DNA of 5,454 bases, taken from assembly GCA_030597775.1 (NCBI GenBank), contig JAUVRF010000148.1:1-5454 (forward strand). The letters run 5' to 3'. Position numbers and translations under genes: made by a program. The notes beneath the pieces were generated by a model. The model saw nothing but the letters and a program-made list of their open reading frames with translations, was not told the origin of the DNA and did not search any database. Below are positions 1 through 4,970 of this stretch, piece by piece; position 1 is the first letter of the stretch, and every line of letters starts with the position of its first letter. Source of the stretch: Methanobacteriota archaeon (GTDB lineage: Archaea > Thermoplasmatota > DTKX01 > GCA-020343715).

Positions 1-758
1 GGGCCGTGCTGACGCCCGGCGACCTCAACGAGTGCTTCACCCTCACTTACCAGGCCTTCAACCTGGCCGACAGGTACCAGATCCCCGTGATCGTCATGGG
101 CGACCGCATCCTCAACGAGGGCATACACTGCGCCACCAGGCTGGAGGACGAGGGCCTCGGTGTGGACAGGGGCAAGCTGCTCTCTGCAGAGGAGGCGCAG
201 GAGTTCGTCGAGGACGGCCACTTCAAGCGCTACGCCATCACCAATGACGGCATCTCGCCCAGGATCCTGTGGGGCGGGAACGGCCTGGTCCAGACCTACA
301 ACGGCAACGAGCACAACGAGTTCGGGGACACCTACGAGGGCAGGCGCAACCGACGGGGGATGATGGGCAAGCGCATGCACAAGATGAAGGCCCTCACAAA
401 GGACATGCCCCCGCCCCAGCTCCACGGCCCCCGGGACGCCGAGGTGACCCTGGTGGGCTGGGGCTCGACGAAGATGCCAGGCAGGGAGGCCCTCAAGATG
501 CTCGCGGGCGAGGGCCACGACTCGGTGAGCTACCTGCACTTCCCCTCGGTGTGGCCGATGGACACCGACCGGGCGGGGGCGATACTCCGCAAGCGGGAGC
601 GGCTGGTGGGCGTCGAGACCAACTTCTCGGGGCAGCTCTGCGACCACCTGGCAAGCCACACCGGGGTCCGCATCGAGGACCGGATCCTCAAGTACGACGG
701 GCGCCCGATGACGCCCAACTACATCATCCAGCTCCTCAGGGGGGTGATGGGATGGTGA
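1..758 (+). CDS. korA: 2-oxoacid:ferredoxin oxidoreductase alpha subunit, C-terminal part (5' end outside window)
   Basis: This is the last ~251 codons of the alpha subunit of a 2-oxoacid (probably 2-oxoglutarate) ferredoxin oxidoreductase, which with KorB converts a 2-oxoacid and CoA to acyl-CoA and CO2 and passes electrons to ferredoxin in the cytoplasm. The frame is open to the left edge, so the GTG at 6 is an internal valine, not the start. Visible are the end of the pyrimidine-type TPP domain (AFNLADRYQIPVIVMGDR, about residues 18-35 of the fragment) and the following domain II, starting near VTLVGWGS. The ending VETNFSGQL ... ILKYDGRPM is typical of KorA-type subunits. The N-terminal part with the YPITPSS-type motif, and any fused gamma domain, is not visible, so two- versus four-subunit architecture is undecided. 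The stop overlaps korB, implying translational coupling. Substrate preference is inferred from family resemblance only. Confidence 0.9.
   Translation, partial: AVLTPGDLNECFTLTYQAFNLADRYQIPVIVMGDRILNEGIHCATRLEDEGLGVDRGKLLSAEEAQEFVEDGHFKRYAITNDGISPRILWGGNGLVQTYNGNEHNEFGDTYEGRRNRRGMMGKRMHKMKALTKDMPPPQLHGPRDAEVTLVGWGSTKMPGREALKMLAGEGHDSVSYLHFPSVWPMDTDRAGAILRKRERLVGVETNFSGQLCDHLASHTGVRIEDRILKYDGRPMTPNYIIQLLRGVMGW
743..748 (+). promoter_or_regulatory. Ribosome binding site of korB inside the end of korA
   Basis: GGTGAT matches the 3' part of the archaeal Shine-Dalgarno consensus (GGAGGTGATC). It sits 3 bases before ATG 752 and 6 before GTG 755. It lies within korA codons, so a ribosome finishing korA passes over it, consistent with coupled translation of the two subunits in equal amounts. 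Confidence 0.6.
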
Positions 759-1612
759 CGACCCAGGACTTCAAGTCCCGCATGCACATCGACTGGTGTC
801 CGGGCTGCGGCAACTTCGGCATCCTCAACGCCCTCAAGCGGGCCCTCACCCAGCTGGACATCGGTCCCGACGGCGCCGTCGTCGTGTCGGGCATCGGCTG
901 CTCGGCCAAGCTGCCCCACTTCATCAACCTCAACGGCTTCCACACCCTTCACGGCAGGGCGCTGCCCGCGGCCACGGGCATCAAGCTGGCCGTGGACGAC
1001 CTGCCGGTGATAGCCGTCACCGGCGACGGGGACGGCTTGGGCATCGGCGGGACCCACTTCATCCACACGGCGCGGAGGAACGTGGACATCGTGCACATCC
1101 TGCACAACAACGCGGTGTACGGGCTCACCACCGGTCAGGCGGCACCCACGACCCAGCGGGGCATGACGACCAAGACCACCCCCCGGGGGGTCGTGGAGGA
1201 GCCCATCCAACCCGTGCCCCTGGCCCTGGTCAGCGGCGCTACGTTCGTGGCCCGGACCTACGTGGGGGACATGGAGCACTGCGTGGAGACCTTCAAGCAG
1301 GCCATCACCCACAAGGGCTACGCCCTCGTGGACACCCTCCAGCCCTGCGTGACCTTCAACAAGGTCTACACCTACGACTTCTACAACGAGCGGGTGTACC
1401 ACCTCCGGGACGTGGGGCACGACCCGACCGACATGAAGCAGGCCATGCTCCGCGGCTACGAGTGGGGGGACCGCATCCCCCTGGGCGTGTTCTACCAGGA
1501 GGAGGCCAGGCCGACCCTCGGCGACGAGCTCCCCGGGCTCGAGAAGGGTCCCCTTTGCAAGCGCGACATCTCCGACGTGGACATCTCCCATCTCGTAAGG
1601 CCGATGATGTGA
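752..1612 (+). CDS. korB: 2-oxoacid:ferredoxin oxidoreductase beta subunit
   Basis: Complete 286-residue beta subunit, normal for KorB-type proteins; it binds thiamine diphosphate and one 4Fe-4S cluster and works with the upstream KorA. Seen directly: WCPGCGN with C16 and C19, GIGCSAK with C50 and QPCVTFN with C199, the four expected cluster ligands; GDGDGLGIGG (91-100) and HNNAVYGLTTGQ (118-129), the TPP/Mg2+ binding motif; and K53, at the position of a lysine linked to 2-oxoacid recognition in the Sulfolobus enzyme. No extra ferredoxin domain is present, so electrons must leave to a free ferredoxin. The ATG at 752 overlaps the korA stop by 7 bases; GTG at 755 is a possible alternative and fits the GGTGAT ribosome site better. 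The 2-oxoglutarate preference is inferred; pyruvate or broad 2-oxoacid use is possible. The gene ends 4 bases from a convergent thioredoxin gene. Confidence 0.95.
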   Translation: MVTTQDFKSRMHIDWCPGCGNFGILNALKRALTQLDIGPDGAVVVSGIGCSAKLPHFINLNGFHTLHGRALPAATGIKLAVDDLPVIAVTGDGDGLGIGGTHFIHTARRNVDIVHILHNNAVYGLTTGQAAPTTQRGMTTKTTPRGVVEEPIQPVPLALVSGATFVARTYVGDMEHCVETFKQAITHKGYALVDTLQPCVTFNKVYTYDFYNERVYHLRDVGHDPTDMKQAMLRGYEWGDRIPLGVFYQEEARPTLGDELPGLEKGPLCKRDISDVDISHLVRPMM

Positions 1613-1616
1613 TGGC

Positions 1617-1958
1617 TCACGGCGCGCCGGCCATGGCGTCCTCGATCAGGTTGCCCAGCTCCGTCACGTCCACATCGCCCGCCAGCGCGCCCACGGGCTC
1701 GCTGTCCCGGAAGGCTATGAAGGTGGGAGCGCTCACCACCTCGTAGGCCCAGACCAGGTCCTCCTCCTCATCCACCCTCACCCGGAAGAAGGCGACCCTG
1801 TCGCCGTACTCTGCCGCCACGCTCAATAGACGGGGCTCCATCGCCTGGCATGCGGCACAGTTGGGGGACCAGAACTCCACCAGCACCGGCCTGGGCTCCG
1901 AGAGCACGAGCCGCTCCCACTGGGAGTCCCCGACCAATGGTATCTCCAAGGGGTCCAC
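1617..1958 (-). CDS. Thioredoxin-fold protein with CAAC active site
   Basis: A 113-residue single-domain thioredoxin-like protein, the usual size for a thioredoxin. Seen: the strand VLVEFWSPNCAACQAMEP carrying a CxxC pair (C34, C37) after a tryptophan (W30), and the cis-proline loop VSAPTF (P78) that faces the active site in the fold. The active site is CAAC, not the classical CGPC, and the lysine-rich surface of bacterial thioredoxins is replaced by acidic stretches (DEEED, 63-67). No signal peptide or membrane segment is seen, so it is probably cytoplasmic. It should reduce or exchange disulfides; its substrate and its reductase are unknown. The GTG start at 1958 is chosen because an in-frame stop lies shortly upstream and a GGTGG ribosome site precedes it by 6 bases. 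It lies 10 bases after the upstream thioredoxin gene, so the two form an operon. Confidence 0.85.
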   Translation of the reverse strand: MDPLEIPLVGDSQWERLVLSEPRPVLVEFWSPNCAACQAMEPRLLSVAAEYGDRVAFFRVRVDEEEDLVWAYEVVSAPTFIAFRDSEPVGALAGDVDVTELGNLIEDAMAGAP

Positions 1959-1970
1959 CTGGGTCCACCT
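1951..1970 (-). repeat. Perfect 10-bp tandem duplication at the junction of the two thioredoxin genes
   Basis: Two identical adjacent copies of GGGTCCACCT on the plus strand (1951-1960 and 1961-1970), read AGGTGGACCC twice in the sense of the genes. The first copy in gene order contains the last two bases of the upstream TAG stop and supplies the AGGTGG ribosome site; the second supplies the GTG start of the downstream gene at 1958. One duplicated element therefore provides both initiation signals. Confidence 0.9.
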
Positions 1971-2352
1971 ATCCGTACCCCGTCATCTCGTAGATGACCT
2001 TGGTCGCCTTGGCAGCGCACATCCCACCGAACTCCCCGGCCTCGGTGACCATGCGCTCGAGCACCTTGGGGTAGACCTCGCCCACCTGGGATGATACCAG
2101 GTTGCCCTTGCAGAAGACCATGAATGATGGCACGCCCTGGATGCCGTACCTCATTGCCAGGGATTGCTCCCGCTCTACGTTGACCACGTAGAAGCGGGCC
2201 TCGGTGCCCATCTCTTCGGCGAGCCTCTCCACCGCCGGCTCCATGGTGGCGCATACCGGACACGTGCTGGTAACGAACTCCACCAGCACGGGAACCTCGG
2301 AGCCAATGACCAGGGCGTCCCAGTCGCCGGCCCTCAATCTCTCGACGGACAT
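1969..2352 (-). CDS. Thioredoxin-fold protein with CPVC active site
   Basis: A 127-residue thioredoxin-like protein. Seen: PVLVEFVTSTCPVCATMEP with the redox pair C31/C34, and the cis-proline loop GIQGVPSFMVF (P75). The residue before the motif is threonine rather than the WC of classical thioredoxins. Two further cysteines, C81 just after the cis-Pro strand and C112 in a C-terminal extension (EFGGMCAAKATKVIYEMTG), are absent from the neighbour. The start is placed at ATG 2352 because AAGGAGGT stands 7 bases before it and a TATA-like box allows a short leader. A GTG at 2382 would add ten residues and lies close to the expected transcription start, so a leaderless longer form (137 residues) remains possible. 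First gene of a two-gene operon with the CAAC protein; likely a cytoplasmic disulfide reductase or exchange protein. Target unknown. Confidence 0.85.
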   Translation of the reverse strand: MSVERLRAGDWDALVIGSEVPVLVEFVTSTCPVCATMEPAVERLAEEMGTEARFYVVNVEREQSLAMRYGIQGVPSFMVFCKGNLVSSQVGEVYPKVLERMVTEAGEFGGMCAAKATKVIYEMTGYG

Positions 2353-2359
2353 CTCTTTG

Positions 2360-2367
2360 ACCTCCTT
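2360..2367 (-). promoter_or_regulatory. Strong Shine-Dalgarno site of the first thioredoxin gene
   Basis: AAGGAGGT on the minus strand, a near-perfect match to the archaeal consensus, 7 bases before ATG 2352. It decides the choice of this start over the GTG at 2382, which has a G-rich stretch immediately against it and no proper spacing. Confidence 0.75.
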
Positions 2368-2411
2368 GATATCGCCTTCCACCCTCCACCCCGATGTTCG
2401 CTCTCATCAAC

Positions 2412-2417
2412 GATAAA
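2412..2417 (-). promoter_or_regulatory. TATA-like box of the thioredoxin operon
   Basis: TTTATC on the minus strand in otherwise GC-rich DNA, preceded by a CCCAGGG stretch at the BRE position. Transcription would be expected to begin about 25 bases downstream, near 2388, giving a leader of roughly 36 bases to ATG 2352. This is pattern-based; no start site is known. Confidence 0.5.
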
Positions 2418-2422
2418 CCCTG

Positions 2423-2432
2423 GGATTAATCC
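2423..2432. repeat. Perfect 10-bp palindrome GGATTAATCC beside the thioredoxin promoter
   Basis: A self-complementary 10-mer just upstream of the minus-strand TATA-like box, touching the BRE region. Its position suits an operator that would block TFB/TBP loading, but no regulator is known and a 10-bp palindrome can arise by chance. Confidence 0.4.
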
Positions 2433-2475
2433 ACCCCCGCAGGTGGGGGGTGGGGAGTGGGGGTCCGCCACCTGC
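2431..2475. repeat. Nested inverted repeats around a G-rich tract in the divergent control region
   Basis: Two overlapping inverted repeats are present: CCACCCCC (2431-2438) with GGGGGTGG (2446-2453), loop 7; and GCAGGTGG (2439-2446) with CCACCTGC (2468-2475), spacing 21. They share bases and cannot both form. Three G runs (2445-2450, 2452-2455, 2459-2463) lie between the arms. The element sits upstream of both opposed TATA-like boxes, so it is probably not transcribed from either and would act as DNA, for example as a regulator site. Confidence 0.5.
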
Positions 2476-2482
2476 CAGGCGA

Positions 2483-2498
2483 CCTAAAGGCTTATCTT
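2483..2498 (+). promoter_or_regulatory. BRE/TATA-like promoter of the glycosyltransferase gene
   Basis: CCTAAAGG followed by CTTATCTT, an A/T-rich island in GC-rich DNA. The centre of CTTATC is about 28 bases before GTG 2522, the spacing expected between an archaeal TATA box and the transcription start, which predicts a leaderless mRNA beginning at or within a few bases of the start codon. Confidence 0.55.
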
Positions 2499-2521
2499 GG
2501 CCATCGCCCCTCTTGGCCGAT

Positions 2522-3640
2522 GTGCGATTGGCACTGCTCTCCATGGACTACCCACCACGCATGGCCGGGGGGACCACCATCCACACCAGAGCCCTCGCCC
2601 TGGCCCTTCTGGAGGCGGGGCACGAGGTCCACGTGGTGGCCGCGAGGGCGGATGATGTTCCCGACGAGGAGCTCCGGGAGGGCATCCATGTCCACCGGGT
2701 CCGATGGCCCTACACGGCGTGGTCCGGCATCCGGACGGGCAAGCTCCTCGACGAGATCGACGTGGTGCACGGCCACGGCACCTGCGCCTACGGGTTCATG
2801 AGGCTCCACGACTTCCCCACCCTGGTCAAGATGCACTCGACCTGGCTCGCCGAGACCGACCGCTACCGGGAGATCGGCGGCGGGCCCAGCAGGCTGATGG
2901 CGATGCGGACGTACACCAGGATGGAACGTTACTGCACGCGGAAGGCCGACCACCTGATATGCATAACCGAGGCCATCGCCAGGGAGACGGTGGAGGGTTA
3001 CGGCGTCCCCCGCGACCGCATGACGGTCGTCCACAACGGCGTGAACGTATTCGCCTTCTCGATGGCCGTGCCCCTCCGGGAGCCCACCCGTGAGGAGCTG
3101 GGCCTGGAGGGCCTCACCATCGGCTACGTGGGCCGGCTGGAGCTCCACAAGGGGGTCCACCACCTGGTCGAGGCTGTCAAGGGCATGGACGTGGAACTGC
3201 TGGTGATGGGCGACGGCAACCAGCGGCAGGCCCTGGAGGCCCAGGCCCGTGAGCTGGGCGTCAAGGCCACCTTCACCGGGTTCGTCGAGCACGAGGACAT
3301 GCCCCGCCACTACGCCGCCACCGACGTGATCTGCCACCCGTCGCTCTACGAGCCCCTGGGCAACGTCGTCCTCGAGTCGAGGGCAGCGGGCAAGCCCATC
3401 GTCGCGGCCGACTCCGGGGGCCTTGGCGAGGTGTTCGAGCCGGGCACGGGCGCCCTGGTGCCTCCCGGAGACGTGGAGGCGACCCGGGAGGCCCTCCGGG
3501 TCCTGGTCGAGGACCCCGAGGCCAGACGCGCCGCCGGCCGCAAGGGCCTGGAGACGGCCCCGCGGTACAGCTGGGGCAGGGTGGCAGAAGCCACCCTGGG
3601 AGCCGCCGAGCGTGTCCTCGCGGAACGGGCGGACGATTGA
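2522..3640 (+). CDS. GT4-family glycosyltransferase (GT-B fold)
   Basis: A 372-residue retaining glycosyltransferase that moves a sugar from a nucleotide-sugar donor to an unknown acceptor. The N-terminal domain opens with MRLALLSMDYPP and the GG loop (G16, G17) followed by H21. The C-terminal donor domain starts near GYVGRLELHKG (R205 and K210, the expected phosphate contacts) and contains EPLGNVVLE, the EX7E motif of GT4 (E277, E285), then AADSGGLGEV. There is no signal peptide or membrane helix, so it acts in the cytoplasm or at the inner membrane face. GTG 2522 is preferred: family-like sequence begins there and a TATA-like box lies ~28 bases before it. Upstream in-frame codons from 2450 encode proline/glycine-rich sequence from the control region. 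No other envelope-sugar genes are in view, so the product could belong to a glycolipid, N-glycan or compatible solute. Confidence 0.88.
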   Translation: MRLALLSMDYPPRMAGGTTIHTRALALALLEAGHEVHVVAARADDVPDEELREGIHVHRVRWPYTAWSGIRTGKLLDEIDVVHGHGTCAYGFMRLHDFPTLVKMHSTWLAETDRYREIGGGPSRLMAMRTYTRMERYCTRKADHLICITEAIARETVEGYGVPRDRMTVVHNGVNVFAFSMAVPLREPTREELGLEGLTIGYVGRLELHKGVHHLVEAVKGMDVELLVMGDGNQRQALEAQARELGVKATFTGFVEHEDMPRHYAATDVICHPSLYEPLGNVVLESRAAGKPIVAADSGGLGEVFEPGTGALVPPGDVEATREALRVLVEDPEARRAAGRKGLETAPRYSWGRVAEATLGAAERVLAERADD

Positions 3641-3671
3641 GGATCCCAGGCGTTGCGTGGTTGTCCGAACC

Positions 3672-3678
3672 TTTATTA
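3672..3678 (+). promoter_or_regulatory. TATA-like box ahead of the membrane protein gene
   Basis: TTTATTA in the 79-base gap after the glycosyltransferase gene. Transcription would be expected near 3700-3703, leaving a leader of under 20 bases that still holds the GGAGG ribosome site. It indicates that the membrane protein, pth2 and DUF99 genes can be transcribed apart from the glycosyltransferase gene. Confidence 0.55.
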
Positions 3679-3704
3679 CGATAGCCACCCCTCTCCCACA
3701 TCCA

Positions 3705-3709
3705 GGAGG
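3705..3709 (+). promoter_or_regulatory. Ribosome binding site of the membrane protein gene
   Basis: GGAGG 10 bases before GTG 3720. It supports this GTG over in-frame codons further upstream, which overlap the glycosyltransferase gene and translate to non-protein-like Arg/Pro-rich sequence. Confidence 0.6.
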
Positions 3710-3719
3710 CATTCGGAGC

Positions 3720-4571
3720 GTGGCTCTGGAGATCATTCAGCTCATATTTGGCATACTGCTGATCTTCGTACTGCCGGGGACAATGCTCATCAAGGCGATG
3801 TTTCCGAGGCCGGGCGAGTTGGACGAGGAGTACAACAGCATCTACGTACTGGCCCTGGGAATGGCCACCTCGATCTGTCTCACCATCCTCGCCGGCTTCG
3901 TCCTGGGCTCCCTTCCCGTCAAGGATGACGGCACCGGTTACTTCGACCGGCCCCTCATCATCGGCAGCCTGCTCGGCATGACCATCGTCTTCTTCCTCAT
4001 AGGTTGGTGGAGGGGTGCCTATCCCTGGCTCGGGTTGCTCCACTCCAAGCTCGCCCGGTTCCCAATGCCGGCCGAGGCGCCCCGGGGCACCAAGCGGGAT
4101 GACGAGCTCATGGCCCGCATCGAGGAACTGACCCGCGAGCACGACGCGCTGAAGCGGGAGGTCAAGGACCTGCTGAAGCGCGAACGCACCCACGGTCGCA
4201 AGATGGCCAAGCACTACAAGGAGCGACGCGAGGAGGCGGAGAAGGAGCTGGAGCGGGTCCGAGAGGAACTGGACATTGCGAGGGAGCAGCAATCAAAGAT
4301 CATCTACGAGGCCAAGCAGAGGGAGGAGGCGAAGCGCCGCCGTCGCGAGAAGCGGAAGGAGCAGAGGGAGAAGAAGACGGAGCCCGAGACCAAGGGGGCT
4401 CCCGAGAGCAAAGGGCCGGAGACCCCCGGATCCCCCGATGGGGACGAGGGTACCGGGGCCGAAGAGAAGAAGGAAGAGGAGAAGGAAGAGAAGAAGGAAG
4501 AGGAGAAGGAAGAGAAGAAGGAAGAGAAGAAGGCTGAGGAGAAGGAAGAGGAGAAGGAGGAGGAGGATTGA
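3720..4571 (+). CDS. DUF1616-like membrane protein with coiled coil and Glu/Lys repeat tail
   Basis: A 283-residue protein of unknown function. Three hydrophobic segments are seen, about residues 3-24, 40-64 and 78-97. The first ends in LPG (18-20) followed by AMFPRPGELDEEY, resembling the LPG...FPR..LD signature of archaeal DUF1616 proteins; this assignment is by eye. After the third helix come about 90 highly charged residues (126-219) with strong helix and coiled-coil character, a Pro/Gly/Ser/Thr/Glu linker (220-247) and a tail (248-283) made only of E and K apart from one A and the final D. The basic-rich WWRGAYP...K side suggests the helical region is cytoplasmic, but topology is inferred. 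It could be a membrane anchor holding a long charged rod, a scaffold, or a nucleic-acid or ribosome contact. GTG 3720 has a ribosome site and promoter. The stop lies 5 bases before the chosen pth2 start. Confidence 0.75.
   Translation: MALEIIQLIFGILLIFVLPGTMLIKAMFPRPGELDEEYNSIYVLALGMATSICLTILAGFVLGSLPVKDDGTGYFDRPLIIGSLLGMTIVFFLIGWWRGAYPWLGLLHSKLARFPMPAEAPRGTKRDDELMARIEELTREHDALKREVKDLLKRERTHGRKMAKHYKERREEAEKELERVREELDIAREQQSKIIYEAKQREEAKRRRREKRKEQREKKTEPETKGAPESKGPETPGSPDGDEGTGAEEKKEEEKEEKKEEEKEEKKEEKKAEEKEEEKEEED
4461..4568 (+). repeat. 12-bp minisatellite encoding (EEKK/EEEK) tail; homopurine tract
   Basis: Nine consecutive 12-bp units of two main types, GAAGAGAAGAAG (EEKK) and GAAGAGGAGAAG (EEEK), in the order A B A B A A, a variant beginning GCTGAG (AEEK), B, and a final GAGGAGGAGGAT. 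The first 48 bases are a perfect doubling of a 24-bp A+B unit. Bases 4461-4533 contain only purines (73 in a row), as do 4536-4567. Such a tract is prone to slippage and copy-number change and could form triplex DNA. Confidence 0.92.
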
Positions 4572-4576
4572 CCCCC

Positions 4577-4936
4577 GTGGCGGACGAGATGAAGCTGGTC
4601 ATCGTCGTGCGCACCGACCTGGGCCTCAGCAAGGGCAAGTTGGCGGTCCAGGTGGCCCACGCCTCCGTGAACTGTGCCGTCCAGGCCCGGACCTCCAGAC
4701 GGAAGCAGTACGACGATTGGTACAGGGGCGGCCAGAAGAAGATCGTGGCCAAGGTGGGCACCATGCGGGAGCTGCTGGAGCTCAAGTCCATGGCGGAGGC
4801 CAAGGGCCTCATCACATCGCTGGTGGTGGACGCGGGGCTCACCCAGGTGCCAGCCGGCACCACCACGTGCCTGGGCATCGGCCCGGCCGAGTCCCGGCAG
4901 GTCGATCCCCTGACGGGTGACCTTGGATTGCTCTGA
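4577..4936 (+). CDS. pth2: Peptidyl-tRNA hydrolase, archaeal/eukaryotic type (Pth2)
   Basis: A 119-residue Pth2 that cleaves the ester bond of peptidyl-tRNAs released prematurely from ribosomes, recycling tRNA in the cytoplasm. Seen: VVRTDLGLSKGKLAVQVAHASV, with K21 and Q25 matching the catalytic lysine and glutamine of the family; GGQKKIVAKV; and VDAGLTQVPAGTTTCLGIGP with D85 and T97 at the spacing of the active-site Asp and Thr of human PTH2. The length is normal. GTG 4577 is chosen because GGAGG at 4562-4566 lies 10 bases before it. ATG 4589 (MKLVIVV, 115 residues) matches the usual protein beginning and is the main alternative; TTG 4568, which overlaps the previous stop, is less likely. 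Its ribosome site lies in the last Glu codons of the membrane protein gene, so translation is probably coupled. Confidence 0.93.
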   Translation: MADEMKLVIVVRTDLGLSKGKLAVQVAHASVNCAVQARTSRRKQYDDWYRGGQKKIVAKVGTMRELLELKSMAEAKGLITSLVVDAGLTQVPAGTTTCLGIGPAESRQVDPLTGDLGLL

Positions 4937-4940
4937 GGAT

Positions 4941-4962
4941 GGAGGGATACCTCTGAAGGAGG
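4941..4962 (+). promoter_or_regulatory. Two candidate ribosome sites before the DUF99 gene
   Basis: GGAGGG (4941-4946) lies 6 bases before the in-frame CTG at 4953. AAGGAGG (4956-4962) lies 2 bases before GTG 4965, 8 before GTG 4971 and 11 before ATG 4974. Spacing alone favours GTG 4971, whereas protein family length favours a start at or near 4953. Confidence 0.5.
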
Positions 4963-4970
4963 AAGTGAGC

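Noticed and set aside
719..1591. Long minus-strand open frame opposite korB
   Set aside because: It is rich in V/G/H/L without domain-like motifs and lies opposite a clearly real gene with four cluster cysteines and a TPP motif; GC-biased third positions create such antisense frames.
1768..1968. Alternative minus-strand frame starting at GTG 1968 in the first copy of the 10-bp duplication
   Set aside because: It lacks the CxxC and cis-Pro motifs that the 1958 frame encodes; it is a shifted reading.
2431..2453. Hairpin as a transcription terminator
   Set aside because: It lies upstream of both divergent genes, has no T-run after it and is not downstream of any gene, so a DNA-level role is more likely.
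2442..2463. G-quadruplex in the divergent promoter
   Set aside because: Only three runs of three or more G are present, with a fourth run of two; a stable four-run quadruplex is not supported.
2492..3736. 414-codon minus-strand open frame opposite the glycosyltransferase
   Set aside because: The same antisense effect of codon bias; the plus-strand gene has GG-loop and EX7E motifs, and the antisense product has no recognisable fold.
3273..4292. 339-codon minus-strand open frame across the glycosyltransferase and membrane protein genes
   Set aside because: It crosses a gene boundary and a promoter-containing gap, and its Arg/Pro/Gly-rich part is the complement of real codons.
4276..4920. Arg-rich plus-strand frame across the minisatellite
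   Set aside because: The RRRKRRRK sequence is the shifted reading of GAAGAG/GAGAAG repeats, and it runs over the real pth2 gene.
4939..4956. Five-codon leader ORF (MEGYL) between pth2 and DUF99
   Set aside because: Too short to support alone and with no proper ribosome site; kept only as part of the start-site question.
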